Positions 53,161-61,112 of a stretch of 64,000 nt of DNA are shown in pieces (position 1 is the stretch's first letter; each line of letters starts with the position of its first letter). The notes under the pieces are model-generated. The model worked only from the letters and a program-made list of their open reading frames with translations, made no database searches and was not told where the DNA came from. Origin of the DNA: Gemmatimonadaceae bacterium (GTDB taxonomy: Bacteria; Gemmatimonadota; Gemmatimonadetes; Gemmatimonadales; Gemmatimonadaceae); contig JAHBVS010000001.1 in assembly GCA_019637445.1 (NCBI GenBank), positions 1,771,586-1,835,585 on the forward strand, given 5' to 3'. The position numbers and the translations under genes are program-made.

Positions 53161-55077
53161 TTACTCGAGCGGGCTGGTGAGCCAGGTATAGAGGCCCGCC
53201 ACCATCGCCAGCGCGCCACCGATCGTGACGGCCATCGAGACGGCGAACATGTCATTGCGGAGGAACAGCAGGCCGCAGAACATCACGACCATCGAGAAGG
53301 CGACCACCAGCGGCTTGGCCGTGGGGAAAGGCATCGGGATGCCGAGTTCCTTGGCCGTGTGGCGCTCCTTCTCCTCATGCATGGGCACCGCGTGGGCGTC
53401 GGTGATGGTCACCGCGTCGGCGTGCGAGTGCTCGATGCCGGCCGTCTTCTCCGGGGACTTCAGGTCCCAGAGCGGATAGCGCGACTCGACCTCGGGGATC
53501 TGCGCGAAGTTGTACTCCGGCGGCGGCGAGGGAATCGACCACTCCAGCGTGGCCGCGCCCCAGGGGTCATTGCCGGCGACGGCGCCGCGGGTGCGGCTGC
53601 GCAGGAAGTTCCAGACGAACACCGACGTCGCGATCACCAGCAGGTAGGTGCCGTAGGTGGCAAGCAGGTTGAACAGGTCAAAGCCCTGGCCGGCGTCGTA
53701 CGTATAGATGCGGCGCGACATGCCGAGCAGGCCGCTGAAGTGCATCGGGAAGAACGTGAGGTTCATGCCGATGAACGTCAGCCAGAAGTGCAGGTTGCCC
53801 AGCCCCTCGCCCATCATGCGTCCGGTCATCTTCGGGTAGTAATGGTAGATGCCGGCGAAGATGCCCATGATGCTTCCACCGAAGAGCACATAGTGGAAGT
53901 GCGCGACGATGAAGTAGGTGTCGGTCTGCTGCAGGTCGGCCGGCGGCGAGGAGTGCATCACGCCCGAGATGCCGCCGATGGTGAACATGCCGATCAGCGC
54001 GATGGCGAACTTCATCGGCACCGTGAAGCGGATCTGGCCGTCCCACATCGTGGCGATCCAGTTGAAGATCTTCACGCCCGTGGGGATGGCGATGAGCATC
54101 GTCATCATCGAGAAGATCGAGTCGGCCACGGGACCCATGCCCACGGCGAACATGTGGTGGGCCCACACGCCGAAGCCGAGGAAGCCGATCATGATGCCCG
54201 AGTAGACCATCACGTTGTAGCCGAACAGCGGCTTCTTCGAGAAGGTCGGCAGCACCTCCGACACGAGGCCGAAGGCGGGCAGGATGAGGATGTACACCTC
54301 GGGGTGGCCGAACACCCAGAACAGATGCTGCCAGAGCAGCGGGTCGGCGCCAGCGGCAATCGCGTAGAACGTCGTGCCGAAGAAACGATCCATCAGCAGG
54401 AAGAACAGCGCGATGGTGATCGGCGGGAACGCGAGGATGACGAGGAACTGCACGACGAACGACATCCACGTGAACATCGGCATGCGCATCAGGCTCATGC
54501 CCGGGGCGCGCATGTTGATGATCGTCGTGATGAAATTGAACGCCGCGGCCAGCGAGCTGATGCCGAGGATCTGCAGGCCGAGCACCCAGAAGTCGATGTT
54601 GGGGCCGGCCGAGAAGCGGCTCGTGCTGAGCGGGGCGTAGCCGAACCAGCCACCGTCGGGCGCGACCTGGAACAGGATGGGCAGCGTGATGAAGATGCCG
54701 CCGAAGAGGTACACCCAGTACGAGAACGCATTGAGCCGCGGGAAGGCGACGTCACGCGCGCCGATCTGCAGCGGAATCAAATAATTGAAGAACGCGGCCG
54801 AGAGCGGCATGATGGCGAGGAACACCATCGTCGTGCCGTGCATCGTGAACAGCTGGTTGTACGTCTCGGCGCTCACGAAGCCCATGTTCGGGCGCATGAG
54901 CTGCGTGCGGATGAGGACGGCCTCGAGGCCGCCGATGATGAAGAAGATGAGCGCGGTCCAGAGATAGAGCGTGCCGATCCGCTTGTGATCGACAGTGGTG
55001 ATCCAGCTCCAGATCCCCGTATTCTCCGCGGTCGCGGCGGAAGCCGTCGCGGTCGTCGGTGCAGCGATGGATGCCAT
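53161..55077 (-). CDS. coxA: Cytochrome c oxidase subunit I
   Basis: A 638-residue heme-copper oxidase catalytic subunit. It holds low-spin heme, high-spin heme and CuB. MHGTTMVFLAIMPLSAAFFN gives one low-spin heme His. WVFGHPEVYILILPAFG carries the CuB His cross-linked to Tyr and marks a type A oxidase. HHMFAVG holds the two further CuB His. YFIVAHFHYVLFGG holds the heme His pair. A C-terminal extension of about 110 residues adds two helices. The second gene of the operon. Confidence 0.97.
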   Translation of the reverse strand: MASIAAPTTATASAATAENTGIWSWITTVDHKRIGTLYLWTALIFFIIGGLEAVLIRTQLMRPNMGFVSAETYNQLFTMHGTTMVFLAIMPLSAAFFNYLIPLQIGARDVAFPRLNAFSYWVYLFGGIFITLPILFQVAPDGGWFGYAPLSTSRFSAGPNIDFWVLGLQILGISSLAAAFNFITTIINMRAPGMSLMRMPMFTWMSFVVQFLVILAFPPITIALFFLLMDRFFGTTFYAIAAGADPLLWQHLFWVFGHPEVYILILPAFGLVSEVLPTFSKKPLFGYNVMVYSGIMIGFLGFGVWAHHMFAVGMGPVADSIFSMMTMLIAIPTGVKIFNWIATMWDGQIRFTVPMKFAIALIGMFTIGGISGVMHSSPPADLQQTDTYFIVAHFHYVLFGGSIMGIFAGIYHYYPKMTGRMMGEGLGNLHFWLTFIGMNLTFFPMHFSGLLGMSRRIYTYDAGQGFDLFNLLATYGTYLLVIATSVFVWNFLRSRTRGAVAGNDPWGAATLEWSIPSPPPEYNFAQIPEVESRYPLWDLKSPEKTAGIEHSHADAVTITDAHAVPMHEEKERHTAKELGIPMPFPTAKPLVVAFSMVVMFCGLLFLRNDMFAVSMAVTIGGALAMVAGLYTWLTSPLE

Positions 55078-55094
55078 TGGTCAGGATCTCCGGA

Positions 55095-56288
55095 TCACTT
55101 GAGCGACCGCAGGTACGCCACGACATCGGCGATCTGCGCATCGGTGAGGCCCGCGGTCACGGGGCCCTTGAGGTCGGGGCTGTACTCGCCCACGCCGACG
55201 ACGAGCATCAGCGCGCCGGGCTTCATCTTCTTGGCGTTCTTCACCCAGCGCGCGACGTTGGCGTCGGTGTTGGGGAAGAGGCCGCCGCCGAAGGTGTGGC
55301 GGGAGGCGAAGTGCGTGAGGTTGGGACCGATCGTGGAGACGGCCATCGGGTTGCCACCGACAGCGTGACAGCCGATGCAGCCACCCATCAGGAAGGCGGT
55401 CTGGCCGCGCGTGGCGTCGCCGTTGGCGAGCAGCGCGTCGTCATACGCGATCGTCGCGTTGACCGGCGTCTTCGGGATCACGTGGTCCGGCAGGTCGGCG
55501 GCCGGGAACGTGTAGCCGTCCGCCGGGCCCGCGTAGGTGGAGTCACGGTGCGGGACGGCCGGTGACGCCTGGTGCGCCACCCAGGAGGCGAACTGCTCGG
55601 GTGACACGGTGAACATCCGGAACTTCATGTTCGCGTGGCTGGTGCCGCAGTACTCGACGCAGAAGCCGTTGTAGGCGTTCGTGCCGAGGTCGGGGTTCGG
55701 CGTGAACCAGAGGTAGTTCGTCCGGTTCGTGATGAGGTCGCGCTTGCCGCCCATCTGGGGGATCCAGAAGGAGTGCAGCACGTCCTTGCTGCGGAGCACG
55801 AAGTTCACCGGGCGGCCGACCGGCAGGTACAGCTCGTTGGCCGTGGTGACGCCGTACTCGGGATACTTGAACTCCCACCACCACTGGTTGCCGGTGACCT
55901 CGACCGTGAGCGCACCCGCCGGGGCCGGCGCCTGCGTCTGGAAGATGGTCTTCACGGTGGGGATGGCGATGAGCACGAGGATGACGGCGGGAATCGCCGT
56001 CCACGTGATCTCCAGCGCCACGTTGCCGTGCGTCTGCGGCGGCTCCGGGGAATCCGGCTTCTTGCGGAAGCGGATGATGGTGTAGAGGAGCGCCAACTCG
56101 ACGACGACGAACACGATCGTGCCCCAGAACAGCAGGCGGCCCCAGAGGCCATCGATCGCGATGTTGAAGTCGGTGGTGTGGTTGAAGGTGGAGTTCGGAT
56201 ACTGCTCCGCTCCACACGCGGTGAGCGTCAGGGTAATCGCTGCCAACAGCAGCGCTGGCGCCGCCTGACGCAGGCGCGACATCGACAT
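55095..56288 (-). CDS. coxB: Cytochrome c oxidase subunit II with fused cytochrome c domain (caa3 type)
   Basis: A 397-residue lipoprotein (TLTAC, Cys25). Two membrane helices (about 51-73 and 97-112) are followed by the cupredoxin CuA domain with ligands His172, Cys210, Glu212, Cys214, His218 and Met221 (CVEYCGTSHANM). A C-terminal class I cytochrome c domain has CIGCH (Cys304, Cys307, His308) and a later Met in AKKMKPG. Electrons enter through the fused cytochrome, so this is a caa3 oxidase. First gene of the operon; TATATGG (minus strand) near 56348 could be its -10. Confidence 0.96.
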   Translation of the reverse strand: MSMSRLRQAAPALLLAAITLTLTACGAEQYPNSTFNHTTDFNIAIDGLWGRLLFWGTIVFVVVELALLYTIIRFRKKPDSPEPPQTHGNVALEITWTAIPAVILVLIAIPTVKTIFQTQAPAPAGALTVEVTGNQWWWEFKYPEYGVTTANELYLPVGRPVNFVLRSKDVLHSFWIPQMGGKRDLITNRTNYLWFTPNPDLGTNAYNGFCVEYCGTSHANMKFRMFTVSPEQFASWVAHQASPAVPHRDSTYAGPADGYTFPAADLPDHVIPKTPVNATIAYDDALLANGDATRGQTAFLMGGCIGCHAVGGNPMAVSTIGPNLTHFASRHTFGGGLFPNTDANVARWVKNAKKMKPGALMLVVGVGEYSPDLKGPVTAGLTDAQIADVVAYLRSLK

Positions 56289-56507
56289 CGTGACTCGGGC
56301 TGGGGGGAGTGCCGCCGGTCCGGAAACGGACGGAAGCCGCCATATATGGGACTCGGAATAACCTACCCCGCCCCTAGGGGTCTCACAAGCGGCGGAACCC
56401 CCACCTAAGTCCTTGTGCCGGTCAAGGTTCGGACCCCTTGGCCGATACTGCGCCGCGGGGTCGCAGCCGCAGGAACGCCCGGGGGCGACGCGGCGCGGGC
56501 TGCGGTG

Positions 56508-56882
56508 CTAGTCCGGCGCGATCTCGATGGGCACCGCGTGCTGCTCCTTCACCTTGGCCTGCATGATCTCCAAGGCGGTGCGGATCTGGCCCACGTACTC
56601 ACGAAGGGCCCGCACCTTGGTTTGCTCGCCACCGCCCCGGCCGGACGCGAGGATCATCGCGCTCACCTGGTCGGCGATGAGGCCGAACTGGCCCTTGAGC
56701 TGCCCCTGCAGCGGGGTGGCAATCCGCTTGATCTGTCCCGGGATGATGCCGACGCCCCGCTGGTTCTTGACGTCGATGGCCATCCGCTCCACGTGGCCGT
56801 GGATGGTCTGGATGGTGGCCAGGGCCTCCTCGATGGTCTTCATCTTCTGGGCGCCTGCGCCGTCGAGCTTGACTCCGGCCAT
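56508..56882 (-). CDS. Conserved helical protein of unknown function
   Basis: A 124-residue soluble, mainly alpha-helical protein (TIEEALATIQTIHGHVERMA, GQIKRIATPLQGQLKGQFG, TKVRALREYVGQIRTALEI, in parts) with heptad-like spacing that suggests a coiled coil. No catalytic residues. It lies alone between the oxidase operon and the aspartase gene; GGATGAAGGGTGAAGG starts four bases before its ATG. Confidence 0.6.
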   Translation of the reverse strand: MAGVKLDGAGAQKMKTIEEALATIQTIHGHVERMAIDVKNQRGVGIIPGQIKRIATPLQGQLKGQFGLIADQVSAMILASGRGGGEQTKVRALREYVGQIRTALEIMQAKVKEQHAVPIEIAPD

Positions 56883-56885
56883 GTT

Positions 56886-56925
56886 TAGGATGAAGGGTGA
56901 AGGTGGGAGGTTGAAGGCATCTGGA
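56886..56925. repeat. Degenerate heptamer repeat next to a start codon
   Basis: From the fourth base upstream of the 56508-56882 gene: AGGATGAAGGGTGAAGGTGG, then GAGGTTGAAGGCATCTGGAT. It recalls the GGATGRA heptamers at 670-697 and GGATGCG of the 52- and 60-kb elements. The rest of the 153-bp gap, to 57034, holds only a weak GAGGCG/CGCCTC hairpin. Confidence 0.5.
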
Positions 56926-57034
56926 TGCGAGGTGCAAGGCTCCGTACACCGGACGAGGCGCCTTTCCCGCCTCTTGCCAACCTAAGGGCTTTTGCCGCGA
57001 GCCGCAGCGACGGGTAGCGGTCTGGGCGCGCCCG

Positions 57035-58894
57035 CTACCTGCCGGTCATGGCGCTGGGGTCCAGCACCGCATCCAGCTGCTTTCGCGTCATCAGCTTCTT
57101 CTCCAGCGCCAGCTCGGCCACGCCGCGGCCAGTTTCCAGGGCCTCCTTGGCCAACGCCGTGCACTTCTCATAGCCAAGCGTTGGCAGCAGCGCCGTGACA
57201 AGCCCGATGGAGCGCTCCACGAAGTCGCGCATCACCTGCGGGTTGGCCTCGATGCCGTCCACGCACTTCTCGCGCAGCACGCGGCAGGCGTTGGTCATCG
57301 CCGAGATGTTGCGCAGGAGCCGGAATGCGATGATCGGCTCGAAGACGTTGAGCTGCAGCTGCCCCGCCTCGGCGGCCAGCGTCACGGTGACGTCGCCGCC
57401 GATGACGTCGAAGCAGACCTGGTTCACCGCCTCGGGGATCACCGGGTTCACCTTGCCGGGCATGATGCTCGAGCCCGGCTGCATCGCTGGGAGGCGGATC
57501 TCTGCGAGGCCGGCGCGCGGGCCGCTGGAGAGCAGGCGCAGGTCGTTGCAGACCTTGCTAAGCTTGACGGCGCAGCGCTTGAGCACGCCGCTGAGCTGGA
57601 CGAAGGCGCCGGTGTCGCTGGTGGCCTCAACCAGATCCGGTGCCGTGACCAGTTGGAGCCCCGTCACCTGTGAGAGGTGCGCACGCACCTTCTCGGCGTA
57701 ACCCTCGGGCGCAGTGATGCGCGTGCCGATGGCGGTGGCGCCCATGTTGATTTCACGAATCAGCGCCTTGGCTTCCTCGAGCCGGTCCACGTCCTCCGCG
57801 ATGGTATTCGCAAAGGCGGTGAACTCCTGGCCGAGGGTCATTGGCACGGCGTCCTGCAACTGCGTGCGGCCCATCTTGATGTGCGGGGCGAACTCCTGGC
57901 CCTTGGCGCGGAAGGCGGCGACCAGCGCGCGCATCGCGCCCTGCAGATCGCCGATGGCGTAATGCAGCGCCAGACGCACCGCCGTCGGATACACGTCGTT
58001 GGTGCTCTGTGCCAGGTTCACGTGCTCGTTGGGATGCACGCGCGCGTAGTTGCCGCGCGGCTCGCCGAGCAGCTCGAGCGCGCGGTTCGCGATGACCTCG
58101 TTGGCGTTCATGTTGGTCGAGGTCCCCGCGCCGCCCTGGATCATGTCGACGCGGAAGTGCTCGTGGTGCGCGCCGGCCTCGATCTCATTGCAGGCGCGCA
58201 CGATCGCATCACCCACCTCGGCATCGAGCGTGCCGAGGTCGACATTGGCGCGCGCGGCGGCCTCCTTCACCTGGGCGATGGCGATGATCAGCTCGGGGAA
58301 GAAGCGCAGCGTGACGCCGGTGATCGGGAAGTTCTCGATGGCGCGCAATGTCTGCACGCCGTAGAGCGCGCCCTCGGGCACCTCGCGCTCGCCGAGCAGG
58401 TCCTTTTCCTTGCGGGTGTGCGAGCTGGCGTCGATGACGCGGTCGCGGCCGGAGAGCGAGAGGTCGGCCTGCTTGAGCCGCGCGGCGATGACGCGGGCCG
58501 CGCGCGAGACCAGGGCGGCATAGAGGCGCGGCTGGTCCTTGAGCATCGGGCCCAGCACGTCCTTGGAGAATCGCAGGGCCTTCAGCGTGTGGATGACACG
58601 GCCCTCGGTGTGGTGCACATCCTCCTGCAGCAGCAGACTCTCGCCGACGATGTCGCCGTGGCTCAGGGTGGCGAATCGCGTGGGCACGGCCCCGAAAGGC
58701 GCCTCGATCGCGAGTTGCCCGTCGAGGATGACCCAGATGGCCTGACGCTCCTCGCCGGCACGGAAGAGCCGGTCCTCCGGCTGGTACTCCACCTCCTCGG
58801 CGGCGCGGCCAAGGTGCCAGAGAAGTTGGTCAGGGAGGTCCGCGAAGAACGGGATCTCGGCGAGGACGTTGTTGCTGCTCGAATTGAAGGGCAT
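57035..58894 (-). CDS. aspA: Cyclic-nucleotide-binding-domain / aspartate ammonia-lyase fusion
   Basis: A 619-residue protein. Residues 1-150 are a CRP-like cyclic-nucleotide-binding domain: AEIPFFADLPDQLLWHLGRA, RAGEERQAIWVILDGQLAIE and HGDIVGESLLLQEDVHHTEG (parts). No DNA-binding domain follows. From about 165 comes aspartase: KEKDLLGEREVPEGALYGVQT, then GAGTSTNMNANEVIANRA, the THSE-region PNEHVNLAQSTND and the fumarase/aspartase signature GSSIMPGKVNP (near 467). It deaminates L-aspartate to fumarate. Nucleotide control by the added domain is an inference. The phosphate-binding cassette EGESLL-R is replaced by GDIVGESLLLQED. Confidence 0.9.
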   Translation of the reverse strand: MPFNSSSNNVLAEIPFFADLPDQLLWHLGRAAEEVEYQPEDRLFRAGEERQAIWVILDGQLAIEAPFGAVPTRFATLSHGDIVGESLLLQEDVHHTEGRVIHTLKALRFSKDVLGPMLKDQPRLYAALVSRAARVIAARLKQADLSLSGRDRVIDASSHTRKEKDLLGEREVPEGALYGVQTLRAIENFPITGVTLRFFPELIIAIAQVKEAAARANVDLGTLDAEVGDAIVRACNEIEAGAHHEHFRVDMIQGGAGTSTNMNANEVIANRALELLGEPRGNYARVHPNEHVNLAQSTNDVYPTAVRLALHYAIGDLQGAMRALVAAFRAKGQEFAPHIKMGRTQLQDAVPMTLGQEFTAFANTIAEDVDRLEEAKALIREINMGATAIGTRITAPEGYAEKVRAHLSQVTGLQLVTAPDLVEATSDTGAFVQLSGVLKRCAVKLSKVCNDLRLLSSGPRAGLAEIRLPAMQPGSSIMPGKVNPVIPEAVNQVCFDVIGGDVTVTLAAEAGQLQLNVFEPIIAFRLLRNISAMTNACRVLREKCVDGIEANPQVMRDFVERSIGLVTALLPTLGYEKCTALAKEALETGRGVAELALEKKLMTRKQLDAVLDPSAMTGR

Positions 58895-58911
58895 GATCTG
58901 CGGAAGTTAGC

Positions 58912-60306
58912 TCAGGCTCCCGGCGCGGCCGTGAGGCGCCGCACGAGGCGATACATGAACTCGAGGCCCTGGTAGAACGATTCCGTCTCGATCTTCTCGT
59001 TCATGCCGTGGGCGTTGGGATTGGAATAGAAGAGGCCGGAGATGCCGTACACGGGAATGCCGGCGCTGCGGAAGTACATCCCGTCGGTGGCGCCGGTGCT
59101 CATCGTGGGCACGACCGGGATGCCCGGGAAGATCTCCTGCGTGGTGGCTTCGAAGGCGCGCAGCAGGTCCGGCGAGAGCGGCGACGAGGGCGAATCGCGG
59201 TCGGCGCGGTTGGTGGTGATGTGGACGCTGGTGTCATTGACGGCGGCGACGAGCCGGGCACGCACGTCCTCGACCTTCTCGTCCGGCAGGATGCGGCAGT
59301 TCACGTTCGCCGTGGCGCGCTGCGGGAGTGCGTTCGAGGCGTGGCCGCCCTCGAGCAACGTGGCCACGCAGGTGGTACGCATGCGCGAGTTGTTGGAGAA
59401 GTCGCGGGCGATGATGGCGGCGGCCGCGGCATCGGCGTTGTTGGCGACGATGCGCCGCATGGCGGCGCCGGTCTCGCCGCCGAGGATGTCGGCCTGGCGC
59501 GAGAAGTACATCCGCGTGGTCTCGTTGAGCTTCACGGGCTGCTGCAGCTGGCCGATCTTGGTCAGCGCGGCGGAGAGCGCATAGATGGCGTTGTCGGGCC
59601 GCGGCACGGAGCTGTGGCCGCCCGGGTTGGTGGCCTCGACCTTGAAGTTCGCCACGTACTTCTCGGCGGACTGGACGTCATTGGAGACGCGCTTGTCGTC
59701 GACCATGCGTCCGCCGCCGCCCTCGTTGAGGACGTATGCGGCATCCACGAGCTCACGATGGTTCTGCAGCAGCCAGCGTACACCGTTCTCCGGCCCGCCC
59801 TCCTCGTCCGCCGTCAGCGCGACGATGATGTCGCGGTCGGGGACGAAGCCCTCGGCCTTCATCCGCAGAAGGATGGTGAGGTGGATGGCGCCCTCGTCCT
59901 TGTCGTCGGCGACGCCGCGGCCGTAGAAGTTGCCGTCGCGTTCGATGAACTCGAAGGGCGGGAGGGTCCAGTCCTCGGGGTTGGCCTCGACGACGTCGAT
60001 GTGGCTGAGGAGCAGGATGGGACGCTGCGCACGATTCCGGCCCCTGTAGCGGACGACGAGGTTGCCTTTGCGGGGGGCGTTCTCGAGGACGTGGATGTCG
60101 GATGCGGGGAAGCCGGCGGCTCGCATGTGCTTCGCCATGGCTTCGGCGGCTTCCACGGTGTTGCCGTTCGAATGCGTGGTGTTGATCTCGATCAGTTCCT
60201 TCAGCAATGACCGCGCTTGTTCCTCCCATCGCGTCAGCTGGCGTTGGGCGATGAGGGATGCGGGGAACAGTGCTAGGGCGGATGCGAGGGCGAGGATGCG
60301 GAGCAT
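58912..60306 (-). CDS. Exported M20-family metallopeptidase
   Basis: A 464-residue secreted dizinc peptidase from ATG 60306 (signal ILALASALALFPASLIAQ). The metal and catalytic motifs of the M20 clan are visible: ILLLSHIDVVEAN (zinc His, catalytic Asp), GRGVADDKDEGA (bridging Asp), ALTADEEGGPENG (catalytic Glu and zinc Glu) and a late His in NPNAHGMNEKIE. NPGGHSSVPRPDNAIYAL is the dimerisation-domain segment. It removes amino acids from peptides or N-acyl groups; substrate unclear. It reads away from the repeat-flanked S23 gene. Confidence 0.9.
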   Translation of the reverse strand: MLRILALASALALFPASLIAQRQLTRWEEQARSLLKELIEINTTHSNGNTVEAAEAMAKHMRAAGFPASDIHVLENAPRKGNLVVRYRGRNRAQRPILLLSHIDVVEANPEDWTLPPFEFIERDGNFYGRGVADDKDEGAIHLTILLRMKAEGFVPDRDIIVALTADEEGGPENGVRWLLQNHRELVDAAYVLNEGGGGRMVDDKRVSNDVQSAEKYVANFKVEATNPGGHSSVPRPDNAIYALSAALTKIGQLQQPVKLNETTRMYFSRQADILGGETGAAMRRIVANNADAAAAAIIARDFSNNSRMRTTCVATLLEGGHASNALPQRATANVNCRILPDEKVEDVRARLVAAVNDTSVHITTNRADRDSPSSPLSPDLLRAFEATTQEIFPGIPVVPTMSTGATDGMYFRSAGIPVYGISGLFYSNPNAHGMNEKIETESFYQGLEFMYRLVRRLTAAPGA

Positions 60307-60334
60307 TGTCTCGGTTTGGTTTGGGTCTCGATGA

Positions 60335-60500
60335 AGATGCGGGAGGCGGGATGCGAACGGCAATGCGGGGTCGAACTACGCAGAGGGCAGCGGGAACGGG
60401 ATGCGGGATGATGCGGGGCTCGGGACCTGATGCGGGGGAGGATTCGGGGGTGGATGCGGGGTGGGGATGCTGGGTGGATGCGGGAATCGGGATACGGTGT
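60335..60500. repeat. Left copy of GATGCGGG element beside S23/IVP gene
   Basis: Direct orientation. 60362-60447 matches 51935-52020. The core is 60390-60418 (GCGGGAACGGGATGCGGGAT...). Further GGATGCGGG-type units continue to 60500, just before the ATG of the S23 gene. With the inverted right copy (60921-61070) it encloses that gene. Confidence 0.88.
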
Positions 60501-60504
60501 GGGC

Positions 60505-60918
60505 ATGGATACTCGGTTTCCGGTGCCTGCCCTCAGTGGCGATGGGATGGATCCAGTCGAACGACTCTCTGCCTACCGGCTTGCCTTGGAGGCGATGCGG
60601 AAGGGGCGGGAGGATGTCGCTCGGATGCGGGGGGATCCGGCGTTGGCCGAGGTTGCGGGGCAGTTGCTGCGGGCGACCGCTTCCGTTGCGGCCAACATTG
60701 CCGAGGGGTATTCGCGCGGGTCGCCGAGTGATCGGCGGAAGTTCCTCGAGTACGCTCTGGGCTCCACGCGCGAGTCAATCGTGTGGTACGAGGCCTCCGA
60801 ACTCGCGGAGAAGCCCGAACGCCTCGATCGGCTGGTCTCAATCCGCAGGCTGTTGCTGACAATGATCCGCAGCGCCCGAACAGACAGTGCGCGCGACCGA
60901 CAGAAGTGGAGGCGATAG
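60505..60918 (+). CDS. S23/IVP-type four-helix-bundle protein
   Basis: A 137-residue helical protein of the family known from 23S rRNA intervening sequences and, more distantly, the Avd proteins of diversity-generating retroelements. The hallmark is RATASVAANIAEGYSRGSPSDRRKFLEYALGSTRES (residues 56-91, in part), with IAEG and the acidic/basic face of helices 2 and 3. ATG 60505 or 60547 could be the start; the frame opens further into the repeat at 60430. Members form pentamers with a basic groove that may bind nucleic acid. Here it is not inside an rRNA gene, and no reverse transcriptase gene is within 50 kb. Repeats flank it on both sides. Role unknown. Confidence 0.85.
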   Translation: MDTRFPVPALSGDGMDPVERLSAYRLALEAMRKGREDVARMRGDPALAEVAGQLLRATASVAANIAEGYSRGSPSDRRKFLEYALGSTRESIVWYEASELAEKPERLDRLVSIRRLLLTMIRSARTDSARDRQKWRR

Positions 60919-60920
60919 CC

Positions 60921-61070
60921 CCGCATCCCGCATTCGAGACCGAAGCGACGCATGGATCCGGAAACGGATGCGGAGCTCCCGCATCAAGCCCCTCACCCCG
61001 CATCATCCCGCATTCCGTTCCCGCTTCCCTTTGCGCACTTGGCCCGCATCGTAGTTCGCATTCCGCATCT
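60921..61070. repeat. Right, inverted copy of GATGCGGG element beside S23/IVP gene
   Basis: Starts three bases after the S23 stop codon. Core 60996-61024 is the reverse complement of 60390-60418 with one mismatch in 29. Around it the similarity continues over 60977-61060 with insertions. It ends about 40 bp before the asparaginase gene start. Confidence 0.85.
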
Positions 61071-61112
61071 CCACGGATTGGGGTACCATTGCAGCACCCC
61101 ATCCCCAAGCAA

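Noticed and set aside
53359-55368. 669-codon plus-strand ORF opposite coxA
   Set aside because: It is antisense to a certain subunit I gene, Glu/Arg/His-rich with no domain, a usual by-product of high GC content.
60430-60504. Extended start of the S23 gene within the repeat
   Set aside because: The extra residues would be translated GATGCGGG repeat (Arg/Gly/Trp-rich) and are absent from the family.
60505-60918. Diversity-generating retroelement based on the Avd-like protein
   Set aside because: No reverse transcriptase, no template/variable repeat pair in a target gene, and repeat differences are not confined to adenines.
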